Position numbers and translations under genes: made by a program
Assembly (NCBI GenBank): GCA_022414725.1
Contig: CM039462.1
Location: 100,900,481 to 100,964,480, forward strand
DNA: 64,000 bases
From: Microglena sp. YARC
Lineage: Eukaryota; Chlorophyta; Chlorophyceae; Chlamydomonadales; Chlamydomonadaceae
Direction of reading: 5' to 3'
In this document: in pieces, positions 40,601 through 53,869 of the stretch
Position numbering within the stretch: the stretch's first letter is position 1
Layout: the number at the start of each line of letters is the position of its first letter
The notes under the pieces: model-generated
Databases searched by the model: none
The model's input: the letters and a program-made list of their open reading frames with translations, nothing else
Told to the model about the DNA's origin: nothing

Positions 40601-43600
40601 GGTGGTATCCACGACGGACATCAGACTGGCAACTTTGCGGGCGCTCTGTTTCACGCCCGGTCCAGTCGGTGGATTCCCTATTCTGAGCGCGCACCGCCCG
40701 CCCACCGCGCTGTCAAACCCTGCGTCACCAACGTAATTTCCGTCATGCAAAGAACAGTGGTTGGCGTGTTTACTCGGAAATGATGACGCGGCGCCCAGCG
40801 ACTCTAAGACGATTCGACGGTGGGTCAGATCGTGAGTGTGGCTTGCAGATGATGACTTCTGGACGCGGAGCTTACCAGTGTTCAGTGTGGACCCTCATCG
40901 CATCGACTTGATTGCGTAGACGGCCGCTGATCCGGAACACGGTTCTATCTGCTGTCTCGGCTTGCAGAGAGTTCGGTAGCGTACGTATTGTGCAAGCCCG
41001 ACAGTTTAGAGCGACGATGCGCAGCACGACGACTACGGTCTATACTATGTACTTCTGAGTCTGCTGCTACCGGACGGTTTCGCGTTGCCGACGTTCGGTT
41101 CGTGGAGCCTGCCCTGTCCGTGAGGCGCTTGTGATGACTAGCGCGAATCCTGGTTGACAGGAGGGACCTCCAGCTGCGGCGCCGATTCGGTGCCGCCGTA
41201 GCAGATGGGTGTTGTTGAGACGAACGTGGCGGGGTCCCTGCTTTCAAGTGACGGTTGTTGCAGAGTAGGACTTGAATCTAGTTCGCTGGGGGAGTACATT
41301 TGGCTACAACACTGATCGAGCCTGATTCCTGAGCCGCGGTACACGTGATCGTTTATGGTGACATAGAGTGCAGACGTGCACAAACAAGATCACCAACAAT
41401 ACAAAATAGCAAGTTTGTCATTGTGTTTCTGTGGGTGTAGCAGTTAGAGGCTCCACCTCCCGGTCGTTTCTACTGTGGCAAACATGTCTAGAGCGGAATT
41501 GTGATTCCTCGGTGCCAAATACGATAAACGCAAGGAAAGAGCCCCTGAACCCTGGCGCAAAACTGTTATAAAAAAATGAATGCTTGTGGCCAAACTCATT
41601 AAAGTGCACACAACAGCTCTATCTCTCACAAATGGCACTATTAAGCAAATCGCTCGTAAGTCCACGTTATAACAAGCTCCCAGGAAAGCAGCTACCCATA
41701 AAGGGCTCGAATTAGATTCAATAACGTACCATGCCACAGTGTGCGTGGAAGAAACCTACCGAACCACCCCGGCACCTCGCCCTGCGCGAGATCCGCAAGT
41801 ACCATAAGTCTACGACTTCTGATTAGAAAGTGCCTTTCCAGAGGCTTTGTGCGAGAGATCGCACAGACTTCAAGCCGACTTAGTTCCAGTCTTCGGCGGA
41901 GGTCCTTGCCCTCCAGAGGCCTCAAGGCCTAACCTTGTTGCCTCTTCGAGGACTGCAACTTGGCGGCTATCACCGCTAAGAGAGTGACAAATAATGCCCC
42001 AAGATATATAAGCTAGCAAGACGAATCCCGAGGAGAACGTGCCTAGTTTAATAGTTGTTTGTACCATTTTTTGTGACTTCGTTTAGCTCCATGGAGAGAG
42101 GGGCCGACATCAATCTCTACAGTCGCGGAACAGTAAAATGAAAGATATAATCAGATGGAATAAATGTACGACATCGCCGTTAGAAAAATTGCTGCGTGTT
42201 AAGAATGGGCGCTACTTATTAAACATCAGTCGTGTTCTTACTCTGTGGAGGTGGAAACGCTGTGTGTACATCGAAAGCGACGTGAATTTGTAAGCAAAAC
42301 TTTTACCAAATAGGCGACTCGGATTTTTTTCAACCTCCCCCCAAACGGAACATCTGCAGCTGGATGATTATAAGGTGTGTCCCACTTTATTGAGAAACAA
42401 CTTATTATACCATGGAAGAGCACAGTACTGACTGAAAAAGTTAGGGTGAAGAGTCGAACATATAAATAAACGAAGAGGATTCTTTGCATGAAGCGACAGC
42501 CTGATATTTTCCAAGCCCTGGCATTAGCATGACCGGATGGTGTGAGCTACAAATATCAAGCGACGAGAGTGAAGATTACATTCCCTGGGATGCTCAGGAA
42601 TGGATTTGATGATAATGCCCAAAACACACGCACCGCAGAGAAAATATAGTGCGAACGGAGGATAGAGAGATAAGATTTACTCACAGGATCACGCACGCCA
42701 CACAACATGGATCGAATGACACATCCATCGACAAAGAATGCCATGCCAGCATGCACAACAAGAAAGCACGCACACGCAGGACCTAACTCTTTTGGCGCGA
42801 ATTCGAAACCTTCACGCACACGCAATGACCTTACTTCTTGCGGGATTCGAACCTTCAACCGGGACACCTCTGTCAACCTATCCCGTTCACGCACTTGGAC
42901 ATTTCGGAAAGCGAAGATCCGAAACCTGACACACATCTTCGCCTCACTGCGTTGGCTCACCTAACATCAATTACACCAACGTGACGATATATAGCTTCTG
43001 TACTGACCTCACATGCGTTGGCTCACCTGAACATGACGCACATCGAAGTGGAAACATAGCAGATCTTACTGCCTCAAATGTTGCTTCACCTCGACATTTC
43101 GAACACACTTGTGGAAGACAATATCACCACTTTCAAACTCACTTCGTTGCTCACATCGACATTCGAAACCACACGTTGTGGACGACTATCACCCACTTTC
43201 CCAAACTCACTTCCGTTGAAGTACTTGAAAAATGGAGTGACTTTCCAGACCGCCCGCATTATTCTTGTAAAATATTTGTGAAATTGTGAGAAACATCTGT
43301 TTCAACACTCTCCCATGCGGGATTTGATCAGAGTCGATTCTTGAAGTTTTTAACACACCCAAGCACGACCATTCTTACGCCATTTTTCTAACGGCCGATG
43401 TCGTAACATTGCATTCATTTACTGTTTACCGCCGAATGTAGACCTTGTGAAAAAATGCAGTGCATCGCTGTTAATGCATTATACCTTGTTTTCTCTCAAA
43501 CAAGCCTGGACCGCATCAAGGGTCTTGGTTGAGCAACGGCTTTTGGTAGCACGCTTCTGAATGGACAGACACCATAAATGTTTGTCTTTCCCGGGGAGAA

Positions 43601-45500
43601 GCAAGTTTTCGAATCTTGTTCCGAATTCGATCTTTATCATTATCATGATATTTCGCTTGATGCATGACCTCAAGAAAGTTTCCGCCAATTATAGAGTTGA
43701 ACCGTAGTCCCTCAAGACAGTTGTCTTATCAGGCTTCGCAGAATTCTTATACCAAGTTGGTTCTGCAGTCCTTGAGAAAAGAAACCATGATTTTTGTTAT
43801 CTTGCTCCAATACTTTGTAGGAGACCGTCTTCTGAAGGTTTGTTTTAAGGTGAACCCTCCGTACCTTTGCTTTTCAGAGTTATGTACACGCTGAGCTAAG
43901 CCAAAATCGACTTGAAGCCAAAGAGCAACTAGATGCCATCGCCATCAGGTAGCAGCACGGGTAAGGGGGCGCAGTAGCACCCCAAAGCAGCAGGAACGAT
44001 GAGGAATCATCACATTGTAGAGATTGCAGCGAGCAGCATAAGCAGCATGAAGCAACAGGAGTATCACCAATCGAATGTATTCAACAACCACCATTTCTTC
44101 ATCAAATTCCATATTCCAGCAGAGGCAGGAGAAGAGAATGAGCAGGAGCAGAGTCCAGGAGAAGAAGCAGGAGAAGAAGCAGGAGCAGCAGACAGTAGCA
44201 GGAGCCAGCAGAGCAGCAGCAGCAGAAACAGAGCAGGAATGAGCAGAAGCTCAGATACCAGGGAGGACCTGGTTATCCACACTTGCACCTTCATCATTGT
44301 CCAACAAAGAAAGCTTTCCGCTTCTGAGGGTCCAAACCAGGATGGTTTCATTACGAAAAAGCTCCCCAACTTCCAAACTTCCCAAACTGGATGTAGCCTT
44401 CGGGGGTCCCCAACTGAATTGTGTATAAAATCAGACAAATCGTTTGGTGAACTTTAGTAACTTATTTGTGATTAACTCGATTTTCATTAATTTTTTTTAC
44501 AAACCCAAAAACGACGTTAGTCTTTGCATGTTTTGGGTGTTTCTTGTTGCCGGTACTTTCGAGAGCTGTCCATTGAAGGACCAGCCACACTTAAGCAATC
44601 GCCTCTTCCCCCAGTACCGGAGTCCCAACAGAACACGGAGGTGTTTGTTATGTGCAATGCGTCATAAGAGGTGTATCCACGTAGGCGCTTTCCGATACTC
44701 GTTGGTAATGTCGAGGCCCCTGCTCATTGAACAAGTGGACGTGAGGGTCATGCGGGCGCGATCCGCTAAGAGATGGTGGCGGGAGGACAATGTTACACTT
44801 CAGAACCGCGTCAATTAATTTACAGTATATTGAATCAATTCCAATCTCTATAAAATACACAAAAATGGCGAGTTAAAGTCTTCGAAACATAACAAAATTA
44901 TTATTAATTGAGAATGAATATCATTCTCCTGATCAGCCACTTTTCGGTGATCCCTATTGCATGTTGCGAAGCGGATCCTTCCCTAAGTGAAGTTGTTCAT
45001 GCGTTCGTGTGCTTCCTCGCCTACGCATTTCGTTGGATCAACGAGTCGTCGAACTCGGATGGAGCCGGTACTATGTGCGGTCGAGGTTCTAAGCACGCGC
45101 TGAGAAACGTCTCCAGATTGGTGTTGCACATCGCTGAAGAACATGAGTTCTAACAAGATCGTGATGACCCCCTATCGAGTGCCATTCGCACGGTCACCAG
45201 GTAACTTGGAACAACGAGCGTCGTGGAGGAGGCATTCTATTGTCATTTGATTATGATACAAGAGGGGATTCAGGATTACCAACATGAATCAAACTTTTGG
45301 ACCATGTTCGGATCGATCTTTCCTCACTCTCTTCCCTCTTGCAAAAAAATGGAAGTCTTAGTACCGATTTCCTACAAATGATAACGACCCTACATCGCAA
45401 GTCGCCTTCTATGATGTGTACACACACAAATGTTGCCCAACTGCGACGTCCAACCACTTGGTCCCAATCTCTGTAAACATTGTCCCATGCATGACAAACC
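40600..45500. other. Unassigned DNA
   Basis: Only short frames (up to 152 codons) are present and none shows a family motif. Local structure includes a repeated TGCGTTGGCTCACCT (about 42,948 and 43,013), paired blocks with CTCACTTCGTTGCTCACATC-like words at 43,080-43,220, and an AGCAGGAGAAG low-complexity stretch at 44,110-44,240 that makes the 43,999-44,457 frame Glu/Gln/Ser rich. The words GGTTCGAATCCCGC with GTCCAAGTG on the minus strand (42,840-42,905) resemble tRNA internal promoter boxes but do not fold as a tRNA. Confidence 0.4.
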
Positions 45501-45559
45501 AACCATCACCGGACACCACCAATGACGTCCTCCACCTCTACCCCTGACAATATGACATG

Positions 45560-46250
45560 CATTCTTACCCATGGAACAATGACGTCCTCCACCTCTACCC
45601 CTGCGACCAATGACGTCCTCCACCTCCACCCTGGACAATGACGTGCCATCCACTCCACCATGACATTTACCGTGCCTCCACCATGGACAATGACTGGCCT
45701 CTCACCATGACAATACGTGCCCTCCACCCATGACATTACGTGCCTCCCCCAGGACATGACGGGCCTCTACCCATGGACCAATGACGTGCCCCACCCATGG
45801 ACATTACGTGGCCTTACCCATGGAACCAATGACGTGCCTCCACCCAATGACATTTTCGTGCCTCCACCATGGGACATGACGGCCTCTACCATGACAAGAA
45901 CGTGGCCTCCACCCATCGACATTTACGGTGCCCCACCTCCACCCCTGGACAATGACGTGCCCACCTTCCACCCATGACATTACGTGCCTTCCACCCATGA
46001 CAATGACGGCCTTCTACCCATGACAATGACTGCCTCCACCCATGGACATTTACTTGCCTCCACCCATGGACCCAATGACGTGCCTCCTACCCCAGTACAA
46101 TGACGTGCCTCCCCCATGGACATTATACGTGCCTCCCACCCATGGACAATGACGCTCTACCCATGGACAAATGACGTGCCTCTACCCAGGGACATGTCGT
46201 GCCTCCACCTCCACCCTGACAATGACATGCCATCTACCAACTCCAGGAAA
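45560..46250. repeat. Degenerate minisatellite, about 24-30 bp unit
   Basis: About 25 units of the form ATGACGTGCCTCCACCCATG with GACA or ACATT endings. Length varies irregularly from unit to unit by one or two bases, as expected from either fast slippage or poor consensus quality. Confidence 0.85.
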
Positions 46251-48335
46251 CCAGAAGTTGCAGAGTTATTGTTACTTCATCGTGTGTGTACATGTGATTC
46301 CCCCACTATCGATCAGTGCCAATGCTGCATCTTGATCCAAGCTAACAAGCCTAATTCCACCATTTCGCTGGTGTCTGTGAGGGTCTTCTGATTAAATGAT
46401 TAAAATAGTAAACAAACTGACTGTTTTACGTGAATCCAGTAATGTGCTACTTTCTTGCAATGATCTCCAGAACATGTCTTGATCTGAAGTCACAACGAAT
46501 CCGTCGTCGTTTTTGAGGTGTGATCCATATTCAGATCGCTGACAGAGGCGGTCCCAGTCTTTGGTGTCCCCATGATGTCCGTTATCCCGCTAGATAGACT
46601 TCCGCAATGCTCGACAGTGAAAGTGTTCCGTGGGATACTCGGAGCACTGCGAATGCGGTGTTCACGTTTAGCGTTGGCTAACAAGTACTTCACGCTCGGC
46701 TGCCCAACATCTCTACGACTATTGGAACGTTGAACGCTAGTATGTCATACGAACGGGCCTCGAGTCCGACGTAGCGTCCGTGTCGAAGGTCGCTGACAAA
46801 TCCGAATCAGACTCGAATCCTATGAGCCGCGCGGACATGGGATTCCGTTGCCAACCAAATACCGAACGCAGCATCCGATCTTGAGAAACACATCCGGTGT
46901 CCTCGCCCCTAAAAGACGGCATGATAGAATGGGATCCTAACTTGAATGCAAAGCAATAGCGAGAGCTGCACCAGACATTAATCGCCGCTTTGAAGCCAAG
47001 TGTTTGGAGGGGCGTGCCCCACCACGATACCAAAGTCGCTATTTCGATGGCCTGTAAACGTGAAGCTGCGTTGGCGATGAAATTAGCTCCTGCAAGATGC
47101 ACCGACCGATGTCCCTGATTTCCGGTGTCGGGAGAATTACGAAGTAGTGGTTCGACTGGTAGCGACATGTCACCGACCGACTATCGATCAAAGATCTGGG
47201 TTCGACCACGCGTCCGGAGACACACACATAGCCTGCTCGATCCCATTGTTTATGCATTGTATTTGCCACAAAAGAATAATCGTAAAGAAACGCAACACAG
47301 ATGCCTCGTCATCGAAACCACTCACTCCGTTGAATTAAAGCTACCCGTATATCTCAACCTATAATTTCTTATACACATCCGGGGTCCGGGGGGACATGTA
47401 GTAAGAAAGACAATGAATTCTCCATAGGGTTATCATGGGGGTCCAACTCTCCGTGGATGCGTCCCTTTACGCTACAGGGATTGCTGTTCGAACTCCTTCA
47501 GGGAAGAGATGCCAGCTGCCCCACAATGTCTCTGTCGCGGGAATTGACAGTTCTTGCAGGTGATTCTCTCCACACGTGTTTAAGAAACCGCACATAGGCA
47601 TCGCTGACTTGTGTAATGCCTCAAGCACATGCAGAAGAAACACTTGTCCCGTACTCTTCACACTTCTCCTTCAGCCGAATTGAACAGCACAGATGGCTCA
47701 AGTCAGCATCTGACGGGAACCTTGGTTGCAGCTCCCGTCAGCCACTGATGTCATCTTCGCCGTCTCCCCAATGTGAACGGTACCAAACAACCAACATCGT
47801 AAGCGAGCGGCCAAGAAAATTGTGTATCTCGGTCCCTAACTCTTTCTTGAGGTAAAAAATTCTCTTCGAATGCGAATCATCTGCATTTTATCTTCATCCT
47901 CTCTTTGATCGTAAGTTTTCTCATTATCCAACCTTGAGTGCCACTTCGTCCGTATTTAGCAGACCTTAAATCGTTTGAATCAACTGGTTGAATCAAGAAC
48001 TCCCTATCAAGCGTTTTCCCTGAATCAGGGCTACCTTGAAAGAACAGTTTTGAATCGAGTGATTCAATTCAAGCAAGCTTATTCATTGAATTCAGACGGA
48101 AGTCAATCCAAGACAATTAATCAAAAACGGAATTCATGGTGTCGAAGATTATTGCACTCGAAATTAGCTAAGGCTCCCATATGTAGCTGCCGAAGAGGTA
48201 GGAAGCTTTGAATCCCAGCGGGCGAGCGCCCTAGCGATAACGCACAAATCCCGTACCTGAGTACAGTAGTTGTGCTTTCATTGGCTAGACAAATAAATCT
48301 AGGGTGCGGTTATCTAGCAAAGATCGATGGCGTAA
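46250..48335. other. Unassigned DNA
   Basis: The longest frame is 46737-47168 (minus, 143 codons, including ANFIANAASRLQAIEIATLV and SVFGWQRNPMSARLIGF), followed on the same strand by 46490-46693 (SVKYLLANAKREHRIRS just upstream of its ATG). No known family recognised. These could be decayed parts of one gene or element. The rest shows nothing. Confidence 0.35.
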
Positions 48336-48349
48336 TCTCAAGTGTTCAC

Positions 48350-48480
48350 CAACTGGCTATGTAACCAAGTTGAATCTGGCTATGTAACCAAGTTGAAGTC
48401 TGGCTACTAACCAAGTTGAAGTCTTGCCTATGAAACCAAGTTGAAGTCTGGCTATGTAACCAAGTTGAAGTTGAATGTAG
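48350..48480. repeat. Tandem repeat, 24 bp unit
   Basis: Five units of CTATGTAACCAAGTTGAAGT plus CTGG, with small indels. Confidence 0.85.
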
Positions 48481-48649
48481 GAGTGAAACAGCCCAAGTAT
48501 GGTGTGTCATGTGCGTGTTTAAGTAACTCGCACTCCGTGAGACAATGGTAGGAAAGAAAACTTTTACAAGAAAGAAACAAATATAATCCAGAAAACAAAT
48601 TGTATCATATATTTAATTTTCCGCTGAGACGGCTAAGCTGGTCGAATCT

Positions 48650-49075
48650 AACAACAACCTTTAATATACAGAGAGACAGGCCTTAATGGAGCTGGCTGGA
48701 AGCTAACAACCTGCACACAAAGTGAAAGTCTTATGAAGCGGCTGGAAGCTGACAACCTAAATGAGCTGGGTGAACTTCTACAACCTGCCACAACAATGAA
48801 AAGCTCTAATGAGCTGGCTGGTAAGCTCTACAACCAAATGAGCTGGCCAAGACTGTACAAGCCAATCAGCTGGCTGAAGCTGTACCAACTAATGGAATTC
48901 TGCTAAGAACTGGTACACCGTCATACAAGTGGAAAGTCTATTGAAGCTGACTGGAACGTTCTTACAACCAAGAGCTAGCTGAAGCTGTAAACCCATTGGC
49001 TGGAAGCGTGTATCAAGTAAAACCTAATGGAGTGGCTGGAAGTAGGTCTAATTCATGATTAGGCCGGAAAGTATC
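48650..49075. repeat. Degenerate tandem repeat around GAGCTGGCTGGAAGCT
   Basis: About ten loose units of 30-60 bp containing AGCTGGCTGGAAGCT and ACAACC. No coding signal. Confidence 0.65.
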
Positions 49076-49639
49076 ACGTAGTGGCGTATCGCACCAATTG
49101 ATGATACAATACAGGTCTCTGTGGTGCGTACGCACAGAAGTCCTGTATATTGTCAAACTGACCAGGCCCGGGCATTGTCCTAAGGGGTTGGGAAGGATAA
49201 TAGCCCTATTCTACTCTGCTGCCTTAAATTTCAAATTAAAATTTTGGTTTGTGTATGCAGGCGTTAAAGGTACTGCCTTCTGGGTCCAAACAAGACAGGC
49301 TAGACCTTTAAAAACCTCATAAACAAAAACCCACCAACTAAAGTCACCCTATGATTATGCTCCATAGCTCACTATATATCTCCAGGCACTAAACATGCCT
49401 TAATATCCCATTGGCAAGCTTTGGCACGAACCACCATGATGGCAGCTTTCCAGGCAGCTCCACTACTGCATATTCGTCCTTTACTTGCTCCCAACATGGC
49501 CAGCATTCATGAATGCCTGCAAGGGAAAAAACATTAAGAATGAGTAAGATAATGCTGCTTCAGAATGTGCTGCCACTTATCATGTTGTGACTTAAGTGTG
49601 TGCAGAGGGTGGTGGATGCAACATGGCTAAACGCATTGA

Positions 49640-50260
49640 CCACCCATTTGTAGCAAGCAGCCTCAAGGGCGCTTTATGCGGCTACATAATGGCAGGTGCA
49701 GCTAAGCCATATTTTTTATTACTGACTGCATTAATTAAGTTGTTACATGAGGGTGTTCAGGCCATTACCATACAAGGCAAATCGGCATCTCCCGCCCATT
49801 CTGTAGCAAGCAGCCTCAAGGGCGCTTATCGGGGGCTACAGTATGAGTAGGTTCAGCTAAGCCATATTATGATATTATTGATAAGTAAGATGCATTAATT
49901 AAGTTGTTACATGAGGGTGTTCAGGCATACCATACAAGGCAAATCGCATCTCCCGCCCATTCTGTAGCAAGCAGCCTTCAAGGGCGCTTATCGGCTTACA
50001 GTATGGGTACGTTCAAGCTAAGCCATATTTATGATATTATTGATAAAGTAACATGGCATTAATTAAGTTGTTACATGAGGTGGTTAAGGCATACCATACA
50101 AGGCAAATCGCATCTCCCGCCCATTCTGTAGCCAAAGCAGCCTCGAAGGCGCTTACGAGCTACAGTATGGGTAGGTTCAGCTAAAGCGCATATTCTGATA
50201 TTATTTTGATAAAGTAACATGCATTCATTAAATTGTTACATTGAGGGTGGTTCAGGGCAT
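49640..50260. repeat. Tandem repeat, about 155 bp unit, four copies
   Basis: Units start near 49,647, 49,800, 49,960 and 50,118 with CCCATTCTGTAGCAAGCAGC, and share TTCAGCTAAGCCATATT, ATTAATTAAGTTGTTACATG and CATACAAGGCAAATC. Later copies differ by single-base indels. Confidence 0.85.
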
Positions 50261-50390
50261 GAAAGCAGTTAAACTCACCACAACTTCTTCGCCAAGTCCT
50301 AGTTTCGCTCCCCTCGAATCCTCGAGCGAGCTGCAAGTGGAAACAGACATCAAAGTAGTGAATGAGGTGAGTGTTTCAAGTAGCTCAGTC

Positions 50391-50398
50391 CCCCCCCC

Positions 50399-50465
<67 letters not shown>

Positions 50466-50620
50466 CCCCCCCCCCCCCCCCCCCATCCCCCTCCCAACCC
50501 CTTGTTCTATAGTGTTTGTGTAGTGTTGTGTGAGTGTAGTGTGTGTGTAGTGTATGTGTAGTGTTGCTTATAGTGTTGTGTACTGTTGTGTAGTGTAGTT
50601 GTAGTACTGTTGTGTTTTGT
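50391..50620. repeat. Poly-C tract followed by a GT-rich microsatellite
   Basis: About 95 nearly uninterrupted C (50,391-50,484), then TAGTGTTGTGT/TAGTGTGTGTGTAGTG units to about 50,620. Such tracts are hard to sequence, and their true length is uncertain. Confidence 0.9.
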
Positions 50621-51600
50621 CGTGTACGGGTCTCAGCAGCTGCAGCATATTTTTACCAAAGGCCAACTGCCCACCTAGGGATCTGCCCAGAACTGCAGCA
50701 TATTTTGTGTGGATCCAACTCTTACCCCCCACCCCCCCCACCCACCCCCCACCCACCCCAACCCTGTAGATAGCGCACCTGCATATCCTTGGCATAATGG
50801 TTACCCGCTTGGCATGTATAGCCGCCAGATTAGTGTTCTCGAAGAGGCCCACCAAGTAGCCTCTGTCGCTTCCTGAAGGGCCAAATTTGCCCCTGCTTGG
50901 ATTCTGTAATTTCCGAAATCTTGTACAATTTGTCGAACTAGCCCCTCGTGTAAACTACGAGGAGCAGCTTGCACTAACGAGGCAACGATCACAAGGCCAA
51001 GATGCAGTTGGCGACCAGGGCTGCTCACCGATGCATGTATGCCTTGTGATCGTTGCCTCGTTAGTAGTTGTCTCCAGTCGAAGTGAAGAAAAAAAGAGGA
51101 AGAGAGGATCGTAGCGTACGCGTTCAGAATGCGAGTTACAATCTGGTGGCTCGAATTGCACTTGGCGCGTTCAGTTTGTGGGTTCAGGGGTTTGCGTGCG
51201 TGGCTCCGTTGCCAGGGATCTTTCTACTGGGCGCGTAGGGGACAGCTGAGAGCCGGACAGATGAGTACGGTACACGGTTGCTTGGAACAACAGTCCAGCT
51301 AGCACTACAACAGTTCGCGGGTTCCCGATTTATTGGAACAGGGAAGAGAGGAACCAACGTGAAGGGCCAGCAAGGGTAGAAAGGGAATATACGGTTAGCA
51401 CAAGGGTCATATTGCTTATTAACCGTAGGTATTTCGGCCCAATTTCAGCAGTGAATACAACTGCATTATTTAATGAATAACTATTCAAATCTTTGCATAC
51501 CGTACTTCCTTTAAAGTTACATAGACTTAGATATTGAATAAGGATGCTTTGGAATATATGTCAAAGAGGTCATCAATGTGAAAAACTGTTTATAACATAC
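50620..51600. other. Unassigned DNA with a small inverted repeat
   Basis: No gene recognised. The words ACGAGGCAACGATCACAAGG (50,977) and CCTTGTGATCGTTGCCTCGT (51,042) form a 20 bp or longer perfect inverted repeat about 45 bp apart. Confidence 0.55.
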
Positions 51601-53150
51601 CCCATTTATCCTACAGTAGGAAAATGAGTCCCTAAACTTTCAGGTACCCATATGGATCAGTCGATTCAGGAAAAACCAAAGATCAGAAGCAGATTCGAAG
51701 GAACGAGGAAGTCTCTGAGTTTAAAGTCAGTAGTTACTACGAAGTCTGCGCTTGTTTTAAAACCGATAAACCAGTTTGATGATCCTGAAACCTCCCATAA
51801 CTATCCTACAGAGGAAAATGTCCCTGAAACTTGTCAGGTACCTATATGTGATTTCAGTCCGATTCAGGAAAACCAAAGATCAGAAGCAGGATTCGAAGGA
51901 ACGAGGAAGTTCTTGAGTTCAAATCAGTAGTGTATGATCTGCGCTGTTTTTAAAACCAGTAGTGAGGATATCCTGAAACCCCATAAACTATCCTTACAGA
52001 GGAGGAAAATGTCCCTGAACTTGTCAGGTACCTATATGTGATCAGTCCGATTCAGGAAAACCAAAGATCAGAGCAGATTCGAAGGAACGGGAAGTTCTGA
52101 GTTTAAATAAGTATACCATCTCTGAAAAACCAAAGATCAGCAGTTGATCAGGCAACGAGGAAGTTCTAAGTTAGCCCGATCTGCGCTGTTTAACCGTAAC
52201 CTGAACCCCATAGACTTATCCTACAGTAGGAAAATGGTCCCTGAATTGTCAGGTGCCTGATCAGTCCGACTCAGTAAAACAAAGATCAGAAGCAGATGTC
52301 GAAGGAACGAGGAGTTCTGAGAGTTTAAATCAGTAGTTACCGATCTGCGCTGTTTTAAACCTAACCACTTGAGATCCTGAAAACCCCCTACAGTAGAAAA
52401 ATGCGTCCCTGAACTGTCAGGTACCTATATGTGATCAGTCCGATTCAGGAAAACCAAAATCAGAAGCAGATTCGAAGGAACGAGGAAGTTCTGAGTTTTA
52501 AATCAGTAGTTACCGATGCGCTGTTTAAACCGTAACCAGTTGAATCCTGACCCCCATAGACTTATCCTACAGTAGGAAAATGGTCCCTGAACTTGTCATC
52601 AGGTGCCTATATGTGATCAGTCCGATTCAGGAAAACCAAAGATCAGAAGCAGATTCGAAGGAAGGAGGAAGTTTGAGTTCATCTGTAGTTTACAAGCGAT
52701 CTGCGCTCTTTAAACCGTAACCAGTGAATTCCTGAACCCCATAGACTATCCTACAGTAGGAAAATGTCCCTGAACTTGTCAGGTGCCTATATGTGATCAG
52801 TCCGATTCAGAAAACCAAAGATCAGAAGCAGATTCGAAGGACGAGTTTAAATCAGAACCGATTTGCGCTGGAAGTTTCTAGGAGTGGTCCCTGAAGTTGT
52901 TCATACCTATAGATCAGTTCAGGAAAACCAAAAATAGCAAATCGAGAATTTCTGAGATCTGCGCTCTCTTAAACCGTAACCAGTTGAGATCCTGAACCCC
53001 ATAAAACTATCCTACAGTAGGAAAATGGTCCCTAACTTGTCAGGTGCCTATATGTGATCAGTCCGATTCAGGAAAACCAAGATCAGAAGCAGATTCGAAG
53101 GAACGAGAAGTTCTGAGTTTAAATCAGTAGTTACCGATCTGCGCTGTTCG
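51600..53150. repeat. Satellite array, about 185 bp unit, forward orientation
   Basis: About eight units, each with TATCCTACAGTAGGAAAATG, CCCTGAACTTGTCAGGT, CTATATGTGATCAGTCCGAT, GATTCGAAGGAACGAGGAAG, TTCTGAGTTTAAATCAGTAG and GATCTGCGCTGTTTAAACC. Units vary in length through small indels. Confidence 0.9.
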
Positions 53151-53860
53151 AAAGGCGCGATCTGTTAACCACGTTCTCTAAGCTCAGAACTTTCCCCGTC
53201 CCTTCGAATCTGGTTATGACATTTTGTTTACCTGAATCTAATTTATCAGATATAGGTACCTAAGAAGTTTAGAAACCATTATCGTAGGTAGGATAGCCTA
53301 CTGGCGTGCAGGGTCCCAACTGGTAGCTGTTCGAAAGGCACGGATCGTAAAACTAGTTCTCTAAGCCAGAACTTCCCCGTCCCTTCGATTCTGGTTATGA
53401 TATTTTGTTTTCCTGAATCGATATAATCATATATAGGTACCTAAGAAGTTAGAAACCATTATCTAGGTGTAGGATAGCCTACTGGCGTGCAGGTCCCAAC
53501 TGGTCGCCGTTCGAAAGGCACGGATCTGTAACCAGTTCTCTAAGCTCAGAACTTCCTCGTCCCTTCGAATCTGTTATGATCTTTTGTTTTCCTGAATCTA
53601 AATAATCATAATAGGTACATTGAGAAGTTTAGAAAACCATTATCATAGTGGAGGATAGCCTACTGGTGTGCAGGGTCCCAACTGGTCGCTGTTCGAAAGG
53701 CGTGCGGATGTGTAACCAGTTCTCTAAGCTCAGAACTTCCTCGTCCCTTTGAATCTGGTTATGATCTTTAGTTTTCCAGAATCGGAATAATCATATTCCG
53801 GTACATGAGAAGTTTCGGGATCATTATCCCCCATTGTTCATTCAGGTTTGATTAGCATGA
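53150..53860. repeat. Same satellite in inverted orientation
   Basis: About four units of about 185 bp whose reverse complement matches the preceding array (CTCAGAACTTCCTCGTCCCT for GGGACGAGGAAGTTCTGAG, GTTTTCCTGAATC, ATAGGTACCT, GGATAGCCTACTG). They are more diverged from the forward array than units are within each array. Confidence 0.85.
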
Positions 53861-53869
53861 CCCCCATCA

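Noticed and set aside
39240..40783. Frames of 376-470 residues across the N run
   Set aside because: They consist of unknown bases; only short ends are real and belong to different sequences.
42840..42905. Second tRNA on the minus strand (GGTTCGAATCC box)
   Set aside because: The B box is good but no cloverleaf can be drawn and arm spacing is wrong.
46737..47168. Retroelement polyprotein remnant
   Set aside because: The 143-codon frame is clean but I could not match it to any RT, integrase or gag motif, so only an unassigned region is recorded.
50241..50561. Frame with a long proline run
   Set aside because: Driven by the poly-C tract; flanking residues show no family.
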